Assembly (NCBI RefSeq): GCF_027853965.1
Contig: NZ_JAQGLB010000006.1
Location: 310,001 to 374,000, forward strand
Length of the DNA stretch: 64,000 nucleotides
Direction of reading: 5' to 3'
From: Saccharopolyspora indica
GTDB taxonomy: Bacteria; Actinomycetota; Actinomycetes; Mycobacteriales; Pseudonocardiaceae
In this document: positions 24,737 through 34,063 of the stretch, piece by piece
Numbering within the stretch: position 1 is the stretch's first letter
How the letters are laid out: every line of letters begins with the position of its first letter
Made by a program: the position numbers and the translations under genes
Notes under the pieces: model-generated
The model's input: the letters and a program-made list of their open reading frames with translations, nothing else
What the model was told of the DNA's origin: nothing
The model's database searches: none

Positions 24737-25576
24737 ATGCCCACCGCACCTCCGCCCGCTGCCACCGGTTTGCGCGGCCGGGGCGAACTCGCCCGCATCG
24801 TCGTCGACTGGGAGCCCGCGCCGTGGCAGACCGTCGTCGACCACTACGCGGTGCACGGCGCGCCCGGCCCCGACGTCGCGGTGTCCCCGGAGACCTTGCT
24901 GACCAAGACCGTTTACCCGCACTTCCAGCACAACGGCCTCGGCGGCTCCGCGCAGCAGTGGACCTACCGGGTGGTGACCGTCGACGCCGCCGGTGCGCGG
25001 AGCCGGCCGAGCCGCGCGGTCACCGTCACCAGCCGCGAGTCGGTGAGCCGGTCGGGAATCCCGCTGGCCGTGGTCGGCGACTTCGACGGCAAGGGCCTGG
25101 AACTCGCCCTGTCCCCCGCCGGTTACGCCGACTACCCGGCGAAGTTCCCGAACGGCGTGGACTTCCGGGCCGGTGCCGACGACCCGCGCACCGGCTGGTG
25201 CTACCTCCAGCCCGGCCCGGCCGACGGCTGGGCCGGTCGCCGCGAGCACCGGTTCCGGCTGCGCTTCGAGCTCGCCGAGCTCCCGGTCAACGGTTCGGAC
25301 CTCGCGGTGTGGCTCATCGACAGCCACGCGTCCAAGGCGGGTTCGGTGGTGCTGAGCGTCAACGGCACCCCGGTCGACCGGCTGCGCTTCGACAACGGGG
25401 CCACCAAGGGCTCCACCCAGGGCGACAGCACGCTGCCCGGCTCCCCGCTGAAGCCGTCCTACCTGGAAGTGCGCCTCCCGCAGGTCTTCCAGGTCGGGGA
25501 GAACACCATCGACCTGCACAAGGACGACGGCTCCTGGATCGCCTACGACGCGATCGGGGTGTTCGCCCGCCGGTGA
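24737..25576 (+). CDS. Polysaccharide lyase family 4-type carbohydrate-binding module protein
   Basis: The 279-aa protein has an N-terminal Fn3-like part (residues 10-100) and a C-terminal domain like domain III of rhamnogalacturonan lyases (PL4): RLRFELAELPVNGSDL, VVLSVNGTPVDRLRFDN, GENTIDLHKDDGSWIAYDA. The PL4 catalytic domain is absent. No signal peptide is visible from ATG 24737, the only good start, 6 bases after phoD. It may be a binding partner or detached domain of a larger enzyme. Linkage with a Tat-exported PhoD suggests a shared cell-surface polymer; this is inference. Confidence 0.6.
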   Translation: MPTAPPPAATGLRGRGELARIVVDWEPAPWQTVVDHYAVHGAPGPDVAVSPETLLTKTVYPHFQHNGLGGSAQQWTYRVVTVDAAGARSRPSRAVTVTSRESVSRSGIPLAVVGDFDGKGLELALSPAGYADYPAKFPNGVDFRAGADDPRTGWCYLQPGPADGWAGRREHRFRLRFELAELPVNGSDLAVWLIDSHASKAGSVVLSVNGTPVDRLRFDNGATKGSTQGDSTLPGSPLKPSYLEVRLPQVFQVGENTIDLHKDDGSWIAYDAIGVFARR

Positions 25577-25602
25577 GAACCGGTCTGGTTGGATCGATCG
25601 AC

Positions 25603-26178
25603 ATGGGATCGATCTGGATCGGTGACCGGGTTCGCCTCCGCGGGATCGAACCGGAGGACTGGCAGGCGTTCCAGCGCATCGACGGCGACACCTCGGACAT
25701 GCGCGCGGTGGACATGATCCACCCACCGCGCTCCGCGGAGGGCTACCGCCGGTGGGCGGCCGAGCAGGCGGTGAAAGAGCCGGAGGGCGACGAGTTCCAG
25801 CTCGCCGTGCACTCGCGCGCCGAGGACGTGCTCGTCGGCGCGCTGTCGACCACCGAGACCGACCAGCGCGCGGGCCGCTTCGGCTACGGGATCGGCATCG
25901 GCCGCGAGCACCAGCGCCGCGGCTACGCGACCGAGGCCGTCGTCCTGCTGCTGCGCTACATGTTCGGCGAGCGGCGCTACCACAAGTGCTCGGTCGGCGT
26001 GTACGCGTTCAACGAGGCCTCGCTCGCGCTGCACCGCGCGCTCGGGTTCGAGGAGGAAGGACGGCTGCGCGAGCACGAGTTCTTCGCCGGTCGGCACCAC
26101 GACGTGGTCGTGCTGGGCATGACGGCCGGTGAGTTCGCCGGTCGGCACGGACTCGGGCCGGAGTCCGGTGTGGACTGA
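25603..26178 (+). CDS. GNAT-family N-acetyltransferase (RimJ/RimL type)
   Basis: The 191-aa protein has the GNAT core: a beta-strand start VRLRGIEPEDWQAFQRI, the acetyl-CoA loop YGIGIGREHQRRGYATEAV (residues about 100-118) and NEASLALHRALGFEEEGRLR typical of RimJ/RimL-like acetyltransferases that modify amino groups of proteins or small molecules. ATG 25603 was chosen; the open frame upstream overlaps the previous gene. It is probably monocistronic, 26 bases after the PL4-type gene. Confidence 0.85.
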   Translation: MGSIWIGDRVRLRGIEPEDWQAFQRIDGDTSDMRAVDMIHPPRSAEGYRRWAAEQAVKEPEGDEFQLAVHSRAEDVLVGALSTTETDQRAGRFGYGIGIGREHQRRGYATEAVVLLLRYMFGERRYHKCSVGVYAFNEASLALHRALGFEEEGRLREHEFFAGRHHDVVVLGMTAGEFAGRHGLGPESGVD

Positions 26179-26262
26179 CGAGTTGGGGCCAAGGACTGGT
26201 ATCCGGCAGGTGCGGTGCGGTCGAATGCTGTTCTTCGCACCAACCGCACCAAGGAGGACTCC

Positions 26263-27594
26263 GTGCGTCCAACGGTCCGTCGCAGCATCGCGTGCACGCT
26301 CGCCTCGGCAACTCTGGCGCTGTTCAGCCCCGTCGCATCGCAGGCGGCACCGAGCTGCACCGACCCGTCCCGCCCGCTGAGGGTCGAGGAGCAGCGGCTG
26401 TCCCAGCCGGTTCCGCAGGAACTGCTGGCCAGGAGCGGTTTCGCCGACATCGCCCCGGCGTTCGCCGCCGCGCTGTGCGAGGTGGGCGACCTGGCCGCCG
26501 CCGAGCGGCTGATCGGCTCCAGCGGCGACCAGGTGTGGGAGCGGGCGGTGGCGCGCTCCCAAGGCCGCGAAACCGCCGGTGATCTGCCTGCGGCCGACGA
26601 CCGCCCGCTGTACTGGGCGAGGCTGGGCATGACCGCCGCGCTGCGCCAGTGGACACCGTCGTTCCCGCTCGACGACGCGCAGCGCGAGCAGCTGCTGTGG
26701 AGCCTGGAGCAGCACTCGCGCGGGCAGACCTCCGTGCAGTTCCCCCGCGGTGCGGGCATCAAGCGCGTGCTGGTCAGCGGTTTCGACCCGTTCCAGCTCA
26801 ACGGCGACATCCGCCGCAGCAACCCCTCCGGCGCCGCCGCGCTGGCGCTGGACGGGCTCGTGCTGAACACCGCGTCCGGGCCGGTCCGCGTGGAGACGGC
26901 GATGTTCCCGGTGCTGTGGAAGCCCTTCGAGCGGGGCATGGTCGAGCAGACCTTCCTCCCGCACCTGCGGCCCGGCCGCGACCAGGTCGACCTGTTCGCC
27001 ACCGTCAGCCAGGGCCGCCCGGAGCAGTTCGACGTCGAGCAGTGGAACGGCCGCTGGCACACCGGCGTGGACAACGACGACGAGCAGCGCGACGGCGTCG
27101 CCGAGATCCCGCCGGGCGTCCCGACGGTCGAACCGGCACCGGAGTTCGTGCCCTCCACCCAGCCCTACGCCGCCATCGTCAACGCCGACACCGGCCGCTA
27201 CCCGGTCTTCCACAACACCGAGGTCACCGAGATCCCGGCAGGCGCGACCGAACCCGTGGTGCGCCCCGACGGCCCGACGCCGGGCTCGGCGGCCCGCGCG
27301 GGCGGCGGCGGCAGCTACCTGTCCAACGAGATCGCCTACCGCACGACCCTGCTGCGGGACGCCGTCGGCGCGGACCTGCGCGGCGGCCACGTCCACACGC
27401 CGGTGCTGACCTTCGCCCCGGACAACGCCGAGGACGTGGTGGACCCGGTCTTCACCCGGAACCTGCAGGACATCATCGCCCAGGTCAGGGCCATCGTCGA
27501 AGTCGCGGCCACGGCCGAGGACGGCGAACCGGCGGTGACCGTGGCGAAGACCCCGCGCGACCGCATCGGCCGCGTTCCCGCGCCGACCATGTGA
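26263..27594 (+). CDS. Secreted pyroglutamyl-peptidase I-like (C15) protein
   Basis: The 443-aa protein has a cleavable signal (RRSIACTLASATLALF...ASQA) and, after an alpha-helical region of about 120 residues, a C15-type segment VLVSGFDPFQLNGDIRRSN followed by NPSGAAALALDG, typical of the N-terminal part of pyroglutamyl peptidase; LSNEIAYRTTLL and GGHVHTPVL match its later Cys/His region, with Cys replaced in the usual PxxxCN position (YLSNEIAY). It may thus lack the normal nucleophile. GTG 26263 has an AAGGAGG site 5 bases upstream. A perfect palindromic terminator follows. Confidence 0.65.
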   Translation: MRPTVRRSIACTLASATLALFSPVASQAAPSCTDPSRPLRVEEQRLSQPVPQELLARSGFADIAPAFAAALCEVGDLAAAERLIGSSGDQVWERAVARSQGRETAGDLPAADDRPLYWARLGMTAALRQWTPSFPLDDAQREQLLWSLEQHSRGQTSVQFPRGAGIKRVLVSGFDPFQLNGDIRRSNPSGAAALALDGLVLNTASGPVRVETAMFPVLWKPFERGMVEQTFLPHLRPGRDQVDLFATVSQGRPEQFDVEQWNGRWHTGVDNDDEQRDGVAEIPPGVPTVEPAPEFVPSTQPYAAIVNADTGRYPVFHNTEVTEIPAGATEPVVRPDGPTPGSAARAGGGGSYLSNEIAYRTTLLRDAVGADLRGGHVHTPVLTFAPDNAEDVVDPVFTRNLQDIIAQVRAIVEVAATAEDGEPAVTVAKTPRDRIGRVPAPTM

Positions 27595-27601
27595 CGGGAC
27601 C

Positions 27602-27631
27602 GGTGCCGGGCCGGCGCGCCGGCCCGGCACC
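27602..27631 (+). terminator. Perfect palindromic terminator
   Basis: A 30-base perfect palindrome (15-base arms beginning GGTGCCGGGCCGGC) lies 7 bases after the stop of the C15-like gene. The very GC-rich stem without T tract is the usual actinomycete form. Confidence 0.75.
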
Positions 27632-27712
27632 ACGCCAGGTCCACTGTGGACGCGGACCCGGCGGGAGCCCGAGCCGTGAACACCGGCCGGATGACTACGC
27701 AACCAAGCGGAC

Positions 27713-27718
27713 TAGACT
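27713..27718 (+). promoter_or_regulatory. -10 hexamer of the STAND ATPase gene, leaderless
   Basis: TAGACT is followed after seven bases by GTG 27726. Transcription start and start codon should coincide; no ribosome site is present. Confidence 0.5.
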
Positions 27719-27725
27719 ACGCACC

Positions 27726-30700
27726 GTGGCGTCAACGGGACTCATCGGACGGGATCATCCGGCAAAGGCACTACGCGGCGAGGTCGATCGGACGCTTGAC
27801 AGCCACGGCGGTCTGGTGCTGGTGACGGGCGAAGCGGGAATCGGCAAGACGACCCTCGCCGCCGACGCCGCTGATCACGCCAAGCGCGAGGGTGCCACCA
27901 CGTTCAGCAGCGCGTGCTGGGACGGCGAAGGCGCCCCCGGCTACTGGCCGTGGGTGCAGGTCGTGCGCCACCTCCGCCGGAACACGCCCGAGCCGGTGTG
28001 GGCCGAGGCGACCAGCAACGCGGGTTCCGCGCTGGCCGCGCTCCTCGGCGATGCCCGCAACGACGATGCCCGGTCGGCTCCGCACAGCCCGTTCCAGCTC
28101 TACGACGCCGTCACCACCCTGCTGGTGACGGCATCGCGCCACCGCCCCCTGGTGGTCGTGCTGGAGGACCTGCACTGGGCCGACGCGGCGTCGATCAAGC
28201 TGCTGGGTTTCGTCGCCCAGCACGCGTGGTTCGAGAACCTGCTGGTGATCGGCACGTACCGAGACGTCGAGATCGAGTTCGCCGATCCCCAGCTGGAGTC
28301 GCTGATGCGCCCGCTGGTGTCGCGGGCGACGACCATCGCGCTGGACGGGCTCAACCGCGACGAGGTCGCCGCACTCGTCACCCGCACCACCGGGCGCACG
28401 GCGGATCCGGACCTCATCGCCGAAATCCACCAGCGCACCGGGGGAAACCCGTTCTTCGTCGAGCAGACCGCGCGGCTGTGGCAGAGCGGCAACCCGGTCA
28501 CCGCAGCGCCGCCCAGCGTCCGAGCCGCTCTCCAGCAGCGGCTCTCGCTGCTCCCGGAAGAAGTCGTCGAGCTGATGACCACCGCCACGGTGCTCGGCCG
28601 GGAGTTCCACCTGGAGCTGGTGGCCAAGGCGGCGGACACCAGCATCGGCCAGGTCGAGCGGCTGCTCGAGGTGGCGGTCCGGGCGCGCCTGATGCAGTGG
28701 CTGGACGCGGATCTGCTCACCTTCACCCATGATCTGGTGCGGGAACTGCTCTACCACGCGATCGACGACGACCAGCGGCGCCAGCGCCACGCCACCGTGG
28801 TGCGAGCCCTGACCTCCTCCCGCGCCCTGGCCGCGCAGGTGCTGCCTTCCGACCTCGCCCGCCACGCCTATCTCGCCACACCGCTGCTGGAGCCCGCGGA
28901 AGCCGTGGAGCACCTGCTCGCCGCAGCCCGCGTCGCGTCGGGCAAGCTCGCGCTGGAGGAAGCCGTCGGACACTACCGGCGCGCGCTCGAACTGGTCCCG
29001 GCCGGTGATCGCCGGAGATGGGCCATCATCGGCCTGGACCTCGGCACCGCCCAGTACTACGCCGACGACGTCGCCGGCGGGCAGCAGACGTTCGAGGACG
29101 TCGTCGCCATCGCCCGCGAGCTCGACGACGGCGAGCTGCTGGCGCGGGCCGCGCTGACCTTGCACGGGCTGAGCCACCCGACCAGGAAGCAGCAGCTGGA
29201 GATCGACCTCATCAACGAAGCGCACCGCAAGCTGCTGTCGGAGAGCACCCGGGCAGGTGGCCAGCGGCCGCGGTACGCAGCCGCCCGGAACCAGAGCGCG
29301 TTCGACCGCGCCGCCCAGGAGTTGAGCGCGCACACCGCGGTGCTCGCCCGGCAGGGCATGGACGACGAAGCGCTCGGGCGCAGTCTGCTGGCGCGCCACG
29401 ACGCGATCCTCGGGCCGGGCACGGCGGCCGAGCGCTTGTCGATCATCGACGAGATGCGTGCGGTCGCGCAGCGCACCGCTGATCGCGAGCTCGGACTGCA
29501 CGCGTCCCAGCTGCGCATCGGTGCGCTGCTGGAGCAGGGTGATCCGCGCTGCCTGGACGAGCTCAACGCCTTCGCCGCCGAGGCCGACCGCACCGGTCTC
29601 GCCCGCTTCTTCTTCGAATCCTGCTGGATCCGGGCGACCTTCGCCACGATGACCGGGCGCTTCGACGACGCCAGGTCGCTCATCGAGCGGGCCGCGAACC
29701 TCGACGAGCAGCCCTTCGTCAACAGCTCGCGGGTCGGCCGCCACCTCCGGTGGGCCTGCGAACTCCGGCAAGGCCGGTTCGCCGAGGTCGACACCCTGCT
29801 GGCCCAGTTGACCGACGACGACCACCCGGTCCTCCGGCTGATCAAGGCGACTTCCGCGGTGCAGATGGGTGATCTCGAATCGGCGCTGCGGCACCTCACC
29901 GAGATCACCGCGCGCAGCGAGACCTACCACGGCTGGTTCGCCCCGCTGTGGTTGCGGTTCCAGGCCCAGACCGCCGCTGCCTCCCGGGACCCGGAGCTGT
30001 GCGAACGCGCCCGGGAAGCGATCGCCCCGTACCGCGACCAGTGGGCGGTGACGGCGGGAGCGACCGTCGACGGCCCGATGGTCTTCTGGTCCGCGTCGTT
30101 GGACGCCGCGCAGCAGCGCTGGGACGACGCGGTGGCCGGATTCCGCACCGCGCGCCAGGCCGCCGATCGGCTGCGCGCCCGCCCCTGGTCGCTGGAGGCG
30201 CGCGCCCGGCTGGCCGAAGTCCTGCTCGCCAGGGGAAGCACCGGAGATGCCGCGGAAGCCGACCAGCTCCTGTCGGACGTGCGAGCTGAGGCGACCGAGC
30301 TGGGCATGGCGTACCTGGCCGAACAGGCCGCGAACCTCGGCCCGGTGGGCCCCGCACCCGTTGCCGTGCCCGCCGGAACCGCGTTCCGCTTCGACGGGGA
30401 GGTGTGGACGCTCAGCTACCACGGCACGACGGTGCACCTCCCGGACGCCAAGGGGCTGCGGGACCTGCACGTGCTGCTCGGTCGCCCCGGGACCGAGGTT
30501 CCGGCCGTCCAGCTGCTCAACCCGGCAGGCGGCGAGATCGTGGTCTCCGCGCGCAGCCTCGGCGGTGACGCCGTGCTGGACAAGGAGGCGAAGCTCCAGT
30601 ACCGGCGGCGGCTCGCGCAGCTCGACGAGGAGATCGACCGCGCTGTCGACCTCGGCGACGACGAGCGCGCGGCGGCGCTGGACACCGAACGCCAGGCCCT

Positions 30701-30920
30701 GCTCGACGAGCTGCGCGCCGCGGCAGGTCTGGCCGGCCGGCCGCGGCGGCTCGGCGATGAGGCCGAGCGGGCGCGGAAAGCGGTCACCAACCGCATCCGC
30801 GACACGCTCCGGCGGCTCGACCAGCGCCACCCGGCGCTCGCCGAGCACCTGCGGGCGTCGGTCTCCACCGGCGCTACCTGCCGCTACCAGCCCAGCACCG
30901 AGATCGACTGGGCGCTGTGA
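27726..30920 (+). CDS. Large STAND/AAA ATPase signalling regulator
   Basis: The 1064-aa protein starts VASTGLIGRD and has Walker A GEAGIGKTTL (residues 35-44) and Walker B LVVVLEDLHWAD, as in MalT/LuxR-type STAND regulators, then a long helical TPR-like region (about 350-850). The C-terminus has no LuxR HTH; instead it carries FDGEVWTLSYHGTTVHLPD then AKGLRDLHVLL, a winged-helix-like segment, and a basic coiled region with VTNRIRDTLRRLDQRHPAL, as found in a group of actinomycete ATPases. It may act as a signal-sensing regulator. It borders the polyketide cluster convergently and could belong to it; that is unproven. Confidence 0.75.
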   Translation: MASTGLIGRDHPAKALRGEVDRTLDSHGGLVLVTGEAGIGKTTLAADAADHAKREGATTFSSACWDGEGAPGYWPWVQVVRHLRRNTPEPVWAEATSNAGSALAALLGDARNDDARSAPHSPFQLYDAVTTLLVTASRHRPLVVVLEDLHWADAASIKLLGFVAQHAWFENLLVIGTYRDVEIEFADPQLESLMRPLVSRATTIALDGLNRDEVAALVTRTTGRTADPDLIAEIHQRTGGNPFFVEQTARLWQSGNPVTAAPPSVRAALQQRLSLLPEEVVELMTTATVLGREFHLELVAKAADTSIGQVERLLEVAVRARLMQWLDADLLTFTHDLVRELLYHAIDDDQRRQRHATVVRALTSSRALAAQVLPSDLARHAYLATPLLEPAEAVEHLLAAARVASGKLALEEAVGHYRRALELVPAGDRRRWAIIGLDLGTAQYYADDVAGGQQTFEDVVAIARELDDGELLARAALTLHGLSHPTRKQQLEIDLINEAHRKLLSESTRAGGQRPRYAAARNQSAFDRAAQELSAHTAVLARQGMDDEALGRSLLARHDAILGPGTAAERLSIIDEMRAVAQRTADRELGLHASQLRIGALLEQGDPRCLDELNAFAAEADRTGLARFFFESCWIRATFATMTGRFDDARSLIERAANLDEQPFVNSSRVGRHLRWACELRQGRFAEVDTLLAQLTDDDHPVLRLIKATSAVQMGDLESALRHLTEITARSETYHGWFAPLWLRFQAQTAAASRDPELCERAREAIAPYRDQWAVTAGATVDGPMVFWSASLDAAQQRWDDAVAGFRTARQAADRLRARPWSLEARARLAEVLLARGSTGDAAEADQLLSDVRAEATELGMAYLAEQAANLGPVGPAPVAVPAGTAFRFDGEVWTLSYHGTTVHLPDAKGLRDLHVLLGRPGTEVPAVQLLNPAGGEIVVSARSLGGDAVLDKEAKLQYRRRLAQLDEEIDRAVDLGDDERAAALDTERQALLDELRAAAGLAGRPRRLGDEAERARKAVTNRIRDTLRRLDQRHPALAEHLRASVSTGATCRYQPSTEIDWAL

Positions 30921-30950
30921 CGGTGCACCCCGCCACAGCGCCCGGCACCA

Positions 30951-31793
30951 CTACATGCGGTTGTAGCGGCGCATGGTCAGGGTTCCGAAGACGACGACCA
31001 GCCCGGCGCAGGACAGCAGGACCAGAACGACCGAATCCAGCGCGTCCGCACCGGACATCAGCGCGCGCATCGCGGTGACCAGGTGCGCGATCGGGTTGAC
31101 CCCGACGAACGCCTGGAGCCAGCCCGGCATCGTCTCCGGCTGCACGAAGACGTTGCTGGTGAACACCAGCGGCATCATCACCAGCATGCCGACGCCCTGG
31201 ACCGCCTTCTCGCTGCGCATCAGCAGGCCGAGCGCGGTCCACACCCAGGACAGGCTGAACGCGAAGGCGAGCAGCAGCGCCACCGCCGCCAGCACGCCCA
31301 GCGGCCCGCCCGCCGGGCGGAAACCGAGGATCAGCCCGAGGACGATCATCACCACCGAGGCGAGCGCGTACCGCACCACGTCCCCGAGCAGGGCACCGAC
31401 CAGCGCGGCGGGCCGCCAGATCGGCAGGGTGCGGAACCGGTCGAACACGCCCTTGCTGACGTCGATGTTCAACGCCGTCCCGGTGTACCAGGTGGTCATG
31501 ACCACGCTCATCACCATGATGCCGGGGTGCAGGTACTGCAGGTACTCCCCCGGCGACCCGGCCAGCGCACCGCCGAAGAGGAAGGTGAACATCAGCGTCA
31601 GCATGATGGGGAACGCGGTGACGTCGAAGAGCTGCTCCGGGACGTGCTTGATCTTCAGCATCGCCCGCCAGCCGAAGGTCAGCGACGCCGACAGCGCGCT
31701 CGGGCGGTCCGGCCGCTCCTCCGGTTCCAGGACGGTGCGCAGGTCTTCGCGCACGGCGCCGGCCGCGCGGATCTGCGGTGACGTGCTCGTCAT
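30951..31793 (-). CDS. ABC-2 type permease, DrrB-like drug exporter subunit
   Basis: The 280-aa membrane protein has six predicted hydrophobic segments and the ABC-2 signature region [17 protein letters not shown] loop, [14 protein letters not shown] and a C-terminal [17 protein letters not shown], as in DrrB of daunorubicin producers. With the DrrA-like ATPase it would pump the finished aromatic polyketide. Its ATG (31793) overlaps the ATPase stop by 4 bases (ATGA), so the two are translationally coupled. It ends 30 bases from the convergent STAND gene, marking the left side of the cluster. Confidence 0.9.
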   Translation of the reverse strand: MTSTSPQIRAAGAVREDLRTVLEPEERPDRPSALSASLTFGWRAMLKIKHVPEQLFDVTAFPIMLTLMFTFLFGGALAGSPGEYLQYLHPGIMVMSVVMTTWYTGTALNIDVSKGVFDRFRTLPIWRPAALVGALLGDVVRYALASVVMIVLGLILGFRPAGGPLGVLAAVALLLAFAFSLSWVWTALGLLMRSEKAVQGVGMLVMMPLVFTSNVFVQPETMPGWLQAFVGVNPIAHLVTAMRALMSGADALDSVVLVLLSCAGLVVVFGTLTMRRYNRM

Positions 31794-32818
31794 CGGGACT
31801 CCTCGGTGGTTTCGTCGTTCTCGTCGGTGAGGGCGAGGAAGACCTCGTCCAGGCTCGGCCGCCCCAGGCTGAAGCCCGCGATCGCGATGCCCTCCCTGGA
31901 CAGCTCGCCGAATGCGGCCGACATCCGGTCGCCCAGCCGCAGGCCCGCCTGCTGCGCGGACAGCCGCGCGGAGAGGACCGCGGCGTCCAGTTCGGGGTGG
32001 GCTTCGACGCCGAGCACCCTGCCGAGCACCTGCTGCGCGGCCGCTCGCTGCTCGGGGTCCTGGAGCCGGATGGAGACCGACCCGGCTCCGACGGATTCCT
32101 TGAGCCCGTCCGGGGTGTTCTCCGCGATCACCACGCCGCGGTCGATGACGGCGATCCGGGCGGCGAGCTGGTCGGCCTCCTCCAGGTACTGGGTGGTGAG
32201 CAGGACGGTGGTGCCTCCGTCGGCCAGTGCCCGCACGATCTCCCAGACCTGGTTGCGGCTGCGCGGGTCCAGCCCGGTGGTGGGCTCGTCCAGGAACAGC
32301 AGCCGCGGCGCGCTGAGGATGCTGCACGCGATGTCCAGTCTCCGCCGCATGCCGCCGGAGAAGTTCTTCACCTGCCGGCCGGCCGCCTCTCCCAGGCCGA
32401 AGGCCTCCAGCAGCTGCTCGGCCCGGGACACCGCCGCCGGCTTGCGGTGGCCGAGCAACCGGGCGAGCAGGGTGACGTTCTCCGCCGCGGTCAGCTCCTC
32501 GTCGACCGAGGCGTACTGCCCGGTCAGGCTGATCGACCTGCGCACCGAATCCGGCTCGAGCACCACGTCGTGGCCCAGCACGCGGGCGGTCCCGCCGTCC
32601 GGTCGCAGGAGGGTGGACAGCATCTTGACGGTGGTCGTCTTGCCCGCACCGTTGGGCCCCAGCACCCCGTACACCGACCCGGCGGGAACGGCCAGGTCCA
32701 CCCCGGCGACCGCCCGGTGCGAACCGAACTTCTTGACCAGGCCGAAGGCCTCGATGGCCAGGTCGACCCCCTCGGGCACCGGTGCTTCGGAAGATCCGGT
32801 GCCGACTGCGGTAGTCAT
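31790..32818 (-). CDS. ABC transporter ATP-binding protein, DrrA-like
   Basis: The 342-aa ATPase has Walker [11 protein letters not shown] (near residue 55), the signature [12 protein letters not shown] near 155 and Walker [13 protein letters not shown] near 175, plus the C-terminal extension typical of DrrA drug-resistance ATPases ([15 protein letters not shown]). DrrAB confers self-resistance to anthracyclines and similar polyketides. It is the first gene of the exporter operon, with its promoter in the 144-base gap shared with the divergent small ORF at 32963. Confidence 0.92.
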   Translation of the reverse strand: MTTAVGTGSSEAPVPEGVDLAIEAFGLVKKFGSHRAVAGVDLAVPAGSVYGVLGPNGAGKTTTVKMLSTLLRPDGGTARVLGHDVVLEPDSVRRSISLTGQYASVDEELTAAENVTLLARLLGHRKPAAVSRAEQLLEAFGLGEAAGRQVKNFSGGMRRRLDIACSILSAPRLLFLDEPTTGLDPRSRNQVWEIVRALADGGTTVLLTTQYLEEADQLAARIAVIDRGVVIAENTPDGLKESVGAGSVSIRLQDPEQRAAAQQVLGRVLGVEAHPELDAAVLSARLSAQQAGLRLGDRMSAAFGELSREGIAIAGFSLGRPSLDEVFLALTDENDETTEESR

Positions 32819-32962
32819 GGCGAACTCCTAGCTTCGCGACGCCGACTTTCGGCTGTCACCCGGCAGGCGCCAGTTCCGGAATGGCGAGCCGCTAGACCGG
32901 CTCTCGCACCGGCCAGGCACCGTCTGGCGCCCACCGGGTGACACGAACCAGCAGGAGGGCAC

Positions 32963-33124
32963 ATGTCCGACAACTCGACCGGTGACCGGATCCGGGTAGC
33001 GGTGATCCTCGACGACGCCATCGCGATCGTCATCGGCCGCGATGGCGACCGCCACATCGACCTGGACGTCGTCCCGCTCGACGAGGACTTCGAGTTCCCG
33101 GCTCGGCCCAGGGCGTCCAGCTGA
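32963..33124 (+). CDS. Small acidic hypothetical protein (53 aa)
   Basis: An AGGAGGG site (32953-32959) lies 3 bases before ATG 32963 and opens a 53-codon frame. The peptide begins MSDNSTGDRIRVAVILDDAI and has the mid-section GRDGDRHIDLDVVPLDEDF. It is acidic, without Cys, signal or membrane segment, and looks like a short beta-hairpin/strand fold. It lies between the divergent DrrA-like gene and the NmrA-like gene, both presumed cluster members. No family is recognised. The ribosome site and codon use support a real gene. Confidence 0.55.
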   Translation: MSDNSTGDRIRVAVILDDAIAIVIGRDGDRHIDLDVVPLDEDFEFPARPRASS

Positions 33125-33182
33125 TCTGCTGGGCAGGCCCGGTGTCATCCCACGATTCCCGGAAGATGAGCAGGAGGAAGTG

Positions 33183-33998
33183 ATGACGGTATTGGTGACC
33201 GGTGCGACCGGAACCGTCGGCCGCCACATCGTGCGCGGGCTGATCGATCGCGGGCAGCAGGTGCGCGCGCTGACCCGCAACCCCGCGACGGCGGCGCTGC
33301 CGGACGGTGCGGAGGTCGCGGCAGGCGACCTGGCCGACCCCGGAACGCTGTCGGAGGCGTTCGAGGGGGTCGAGGCGATGCACCTGATCTCGTTCGCCGA
33401 CGCGGCCTACTCACCGCTGCGGACAGCGCCCGAGGTGCTCGAACTCGCGCTGCGGGCCGGGGTCCGGCGGATCACCGTGCTCACCGGCTTCGCACCGGGA
33501 CCGGTCGAGCGAGCGGTGGAAGCGGCCGGGGTGGAGTGGACCCACGTCCAGCCGGTGGAGTTCATGGCCAACGCCCTGGCGTGGTCGGACGCGGTCCGGG
33601 CAGGGGTCGTGGAGATCCCGTTCGCCCACACCCGCAGCGCCATGGTGCACGAGGCCGACATCGCCGCCGTCGCGGTGACCGCGCTGGTGGAGGACGGCCA
33701 CTCCGGCAAGGCCTACACCGTGACCGGCCCGGAGGCCATCAGCTACGCCGAAGCGGTGCGCACCGTCGGCGAGGTCGTCGGGAAGCCGATCCGCCTCGTG
33801 GAGCTCACCGAGGAGCAGGCCCGCGCCGAATTCCGCGAGGCCGGCTATTCGGAGGCGGAGGTCGACGAGTTCGTCGAGCTGGGGTCGAACCCGCCGGAGC
33901 ACGCGCGCACGGTCGCCCCCACGGTTCGCGAGGTCACCGGCACGCCGGGCCGGACCTTCGCCGAGTGGGTCGCCGAGAACGCGGCTGCCTTCCGCTGA
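33183..33998 (+). CDS. NmrA-like NAD(P)-binding atypical SDR
   Basis: The 271-aa protein starts MTVLVTGATGTVGRHIVRGL, a GxTGxxG dinucleotide motif, followed by VRALTRNP, AAGDLADPGTL, a VLTGFAPGP segment and MVHEADIAAVAVTAL, the marks of the NmrA/NAD(P)H:quinone-like group of atypical SDRs. These lack the classical Tyr-x3-Lys pair (here absent) and serve as redox sensors or reductases of quinones and other substrates. GGAGGAAG precedes ATG 33183. Its place within the cluster suggests a quinone- or polyketide-related task, but the role is not established. Confidence 0.75.
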   Translation: MTVLVTGATGTVGRHIVRGLIDRGQQVRALTRNPATAALPDGAEVAAGDLADPGTLSEAFEGVEAMHLISFADAAYSPLRTAPEVLELALRAGVRRITVLTGFAPGPVERAVEAAGVEWTHVQPVEFMANALAWSDAVRAGVVEIPFAHTRSAMVHEADIAAVAVTALVEDGHSGKAYTVTGPEAISYAEAVRTVGEVVGKPIRLVELTEEQARAEFREAGYSEAEVDEFVELGSNPPEHARTVAPTVREVTGTPGRTFAEWVAENAAAFR

Positions 33999-34004
33999 TC
34001 GCGG

Positions 34005-34050
34005 CTCACCGGTGTCGTCGGGTGCGATCGCAACCGGCGACACCGGTGAG
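34005..34050. terminator. Bidirectional terminator between NmrA-like and malonyltransferase genes
   Basis: CTCACCGGTGTCG (34005-34017) pairs perfectly with 34038-34050 over a 20-base loop, between two convergent stop codons. It would end both transcripts, including the long minus-strand cluster transcript. Confidence 0.7.
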
Positions 34051-34063
34051 GCCGGGATCCTGG

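Noticed and set aside
27771-30848. A 1025-codon open frame on the minus strand opposite the STAND ATPase gene.
   Set aside because: It is a GC-bias shadow: the translation is low-complexity Arg/Gly/Val/His-rich, has no domain, and the plus strand encodes clear Walker motifs. Other long antisense frames (for example 14170-16605 and 23051-25726) were rejected for the same reason.
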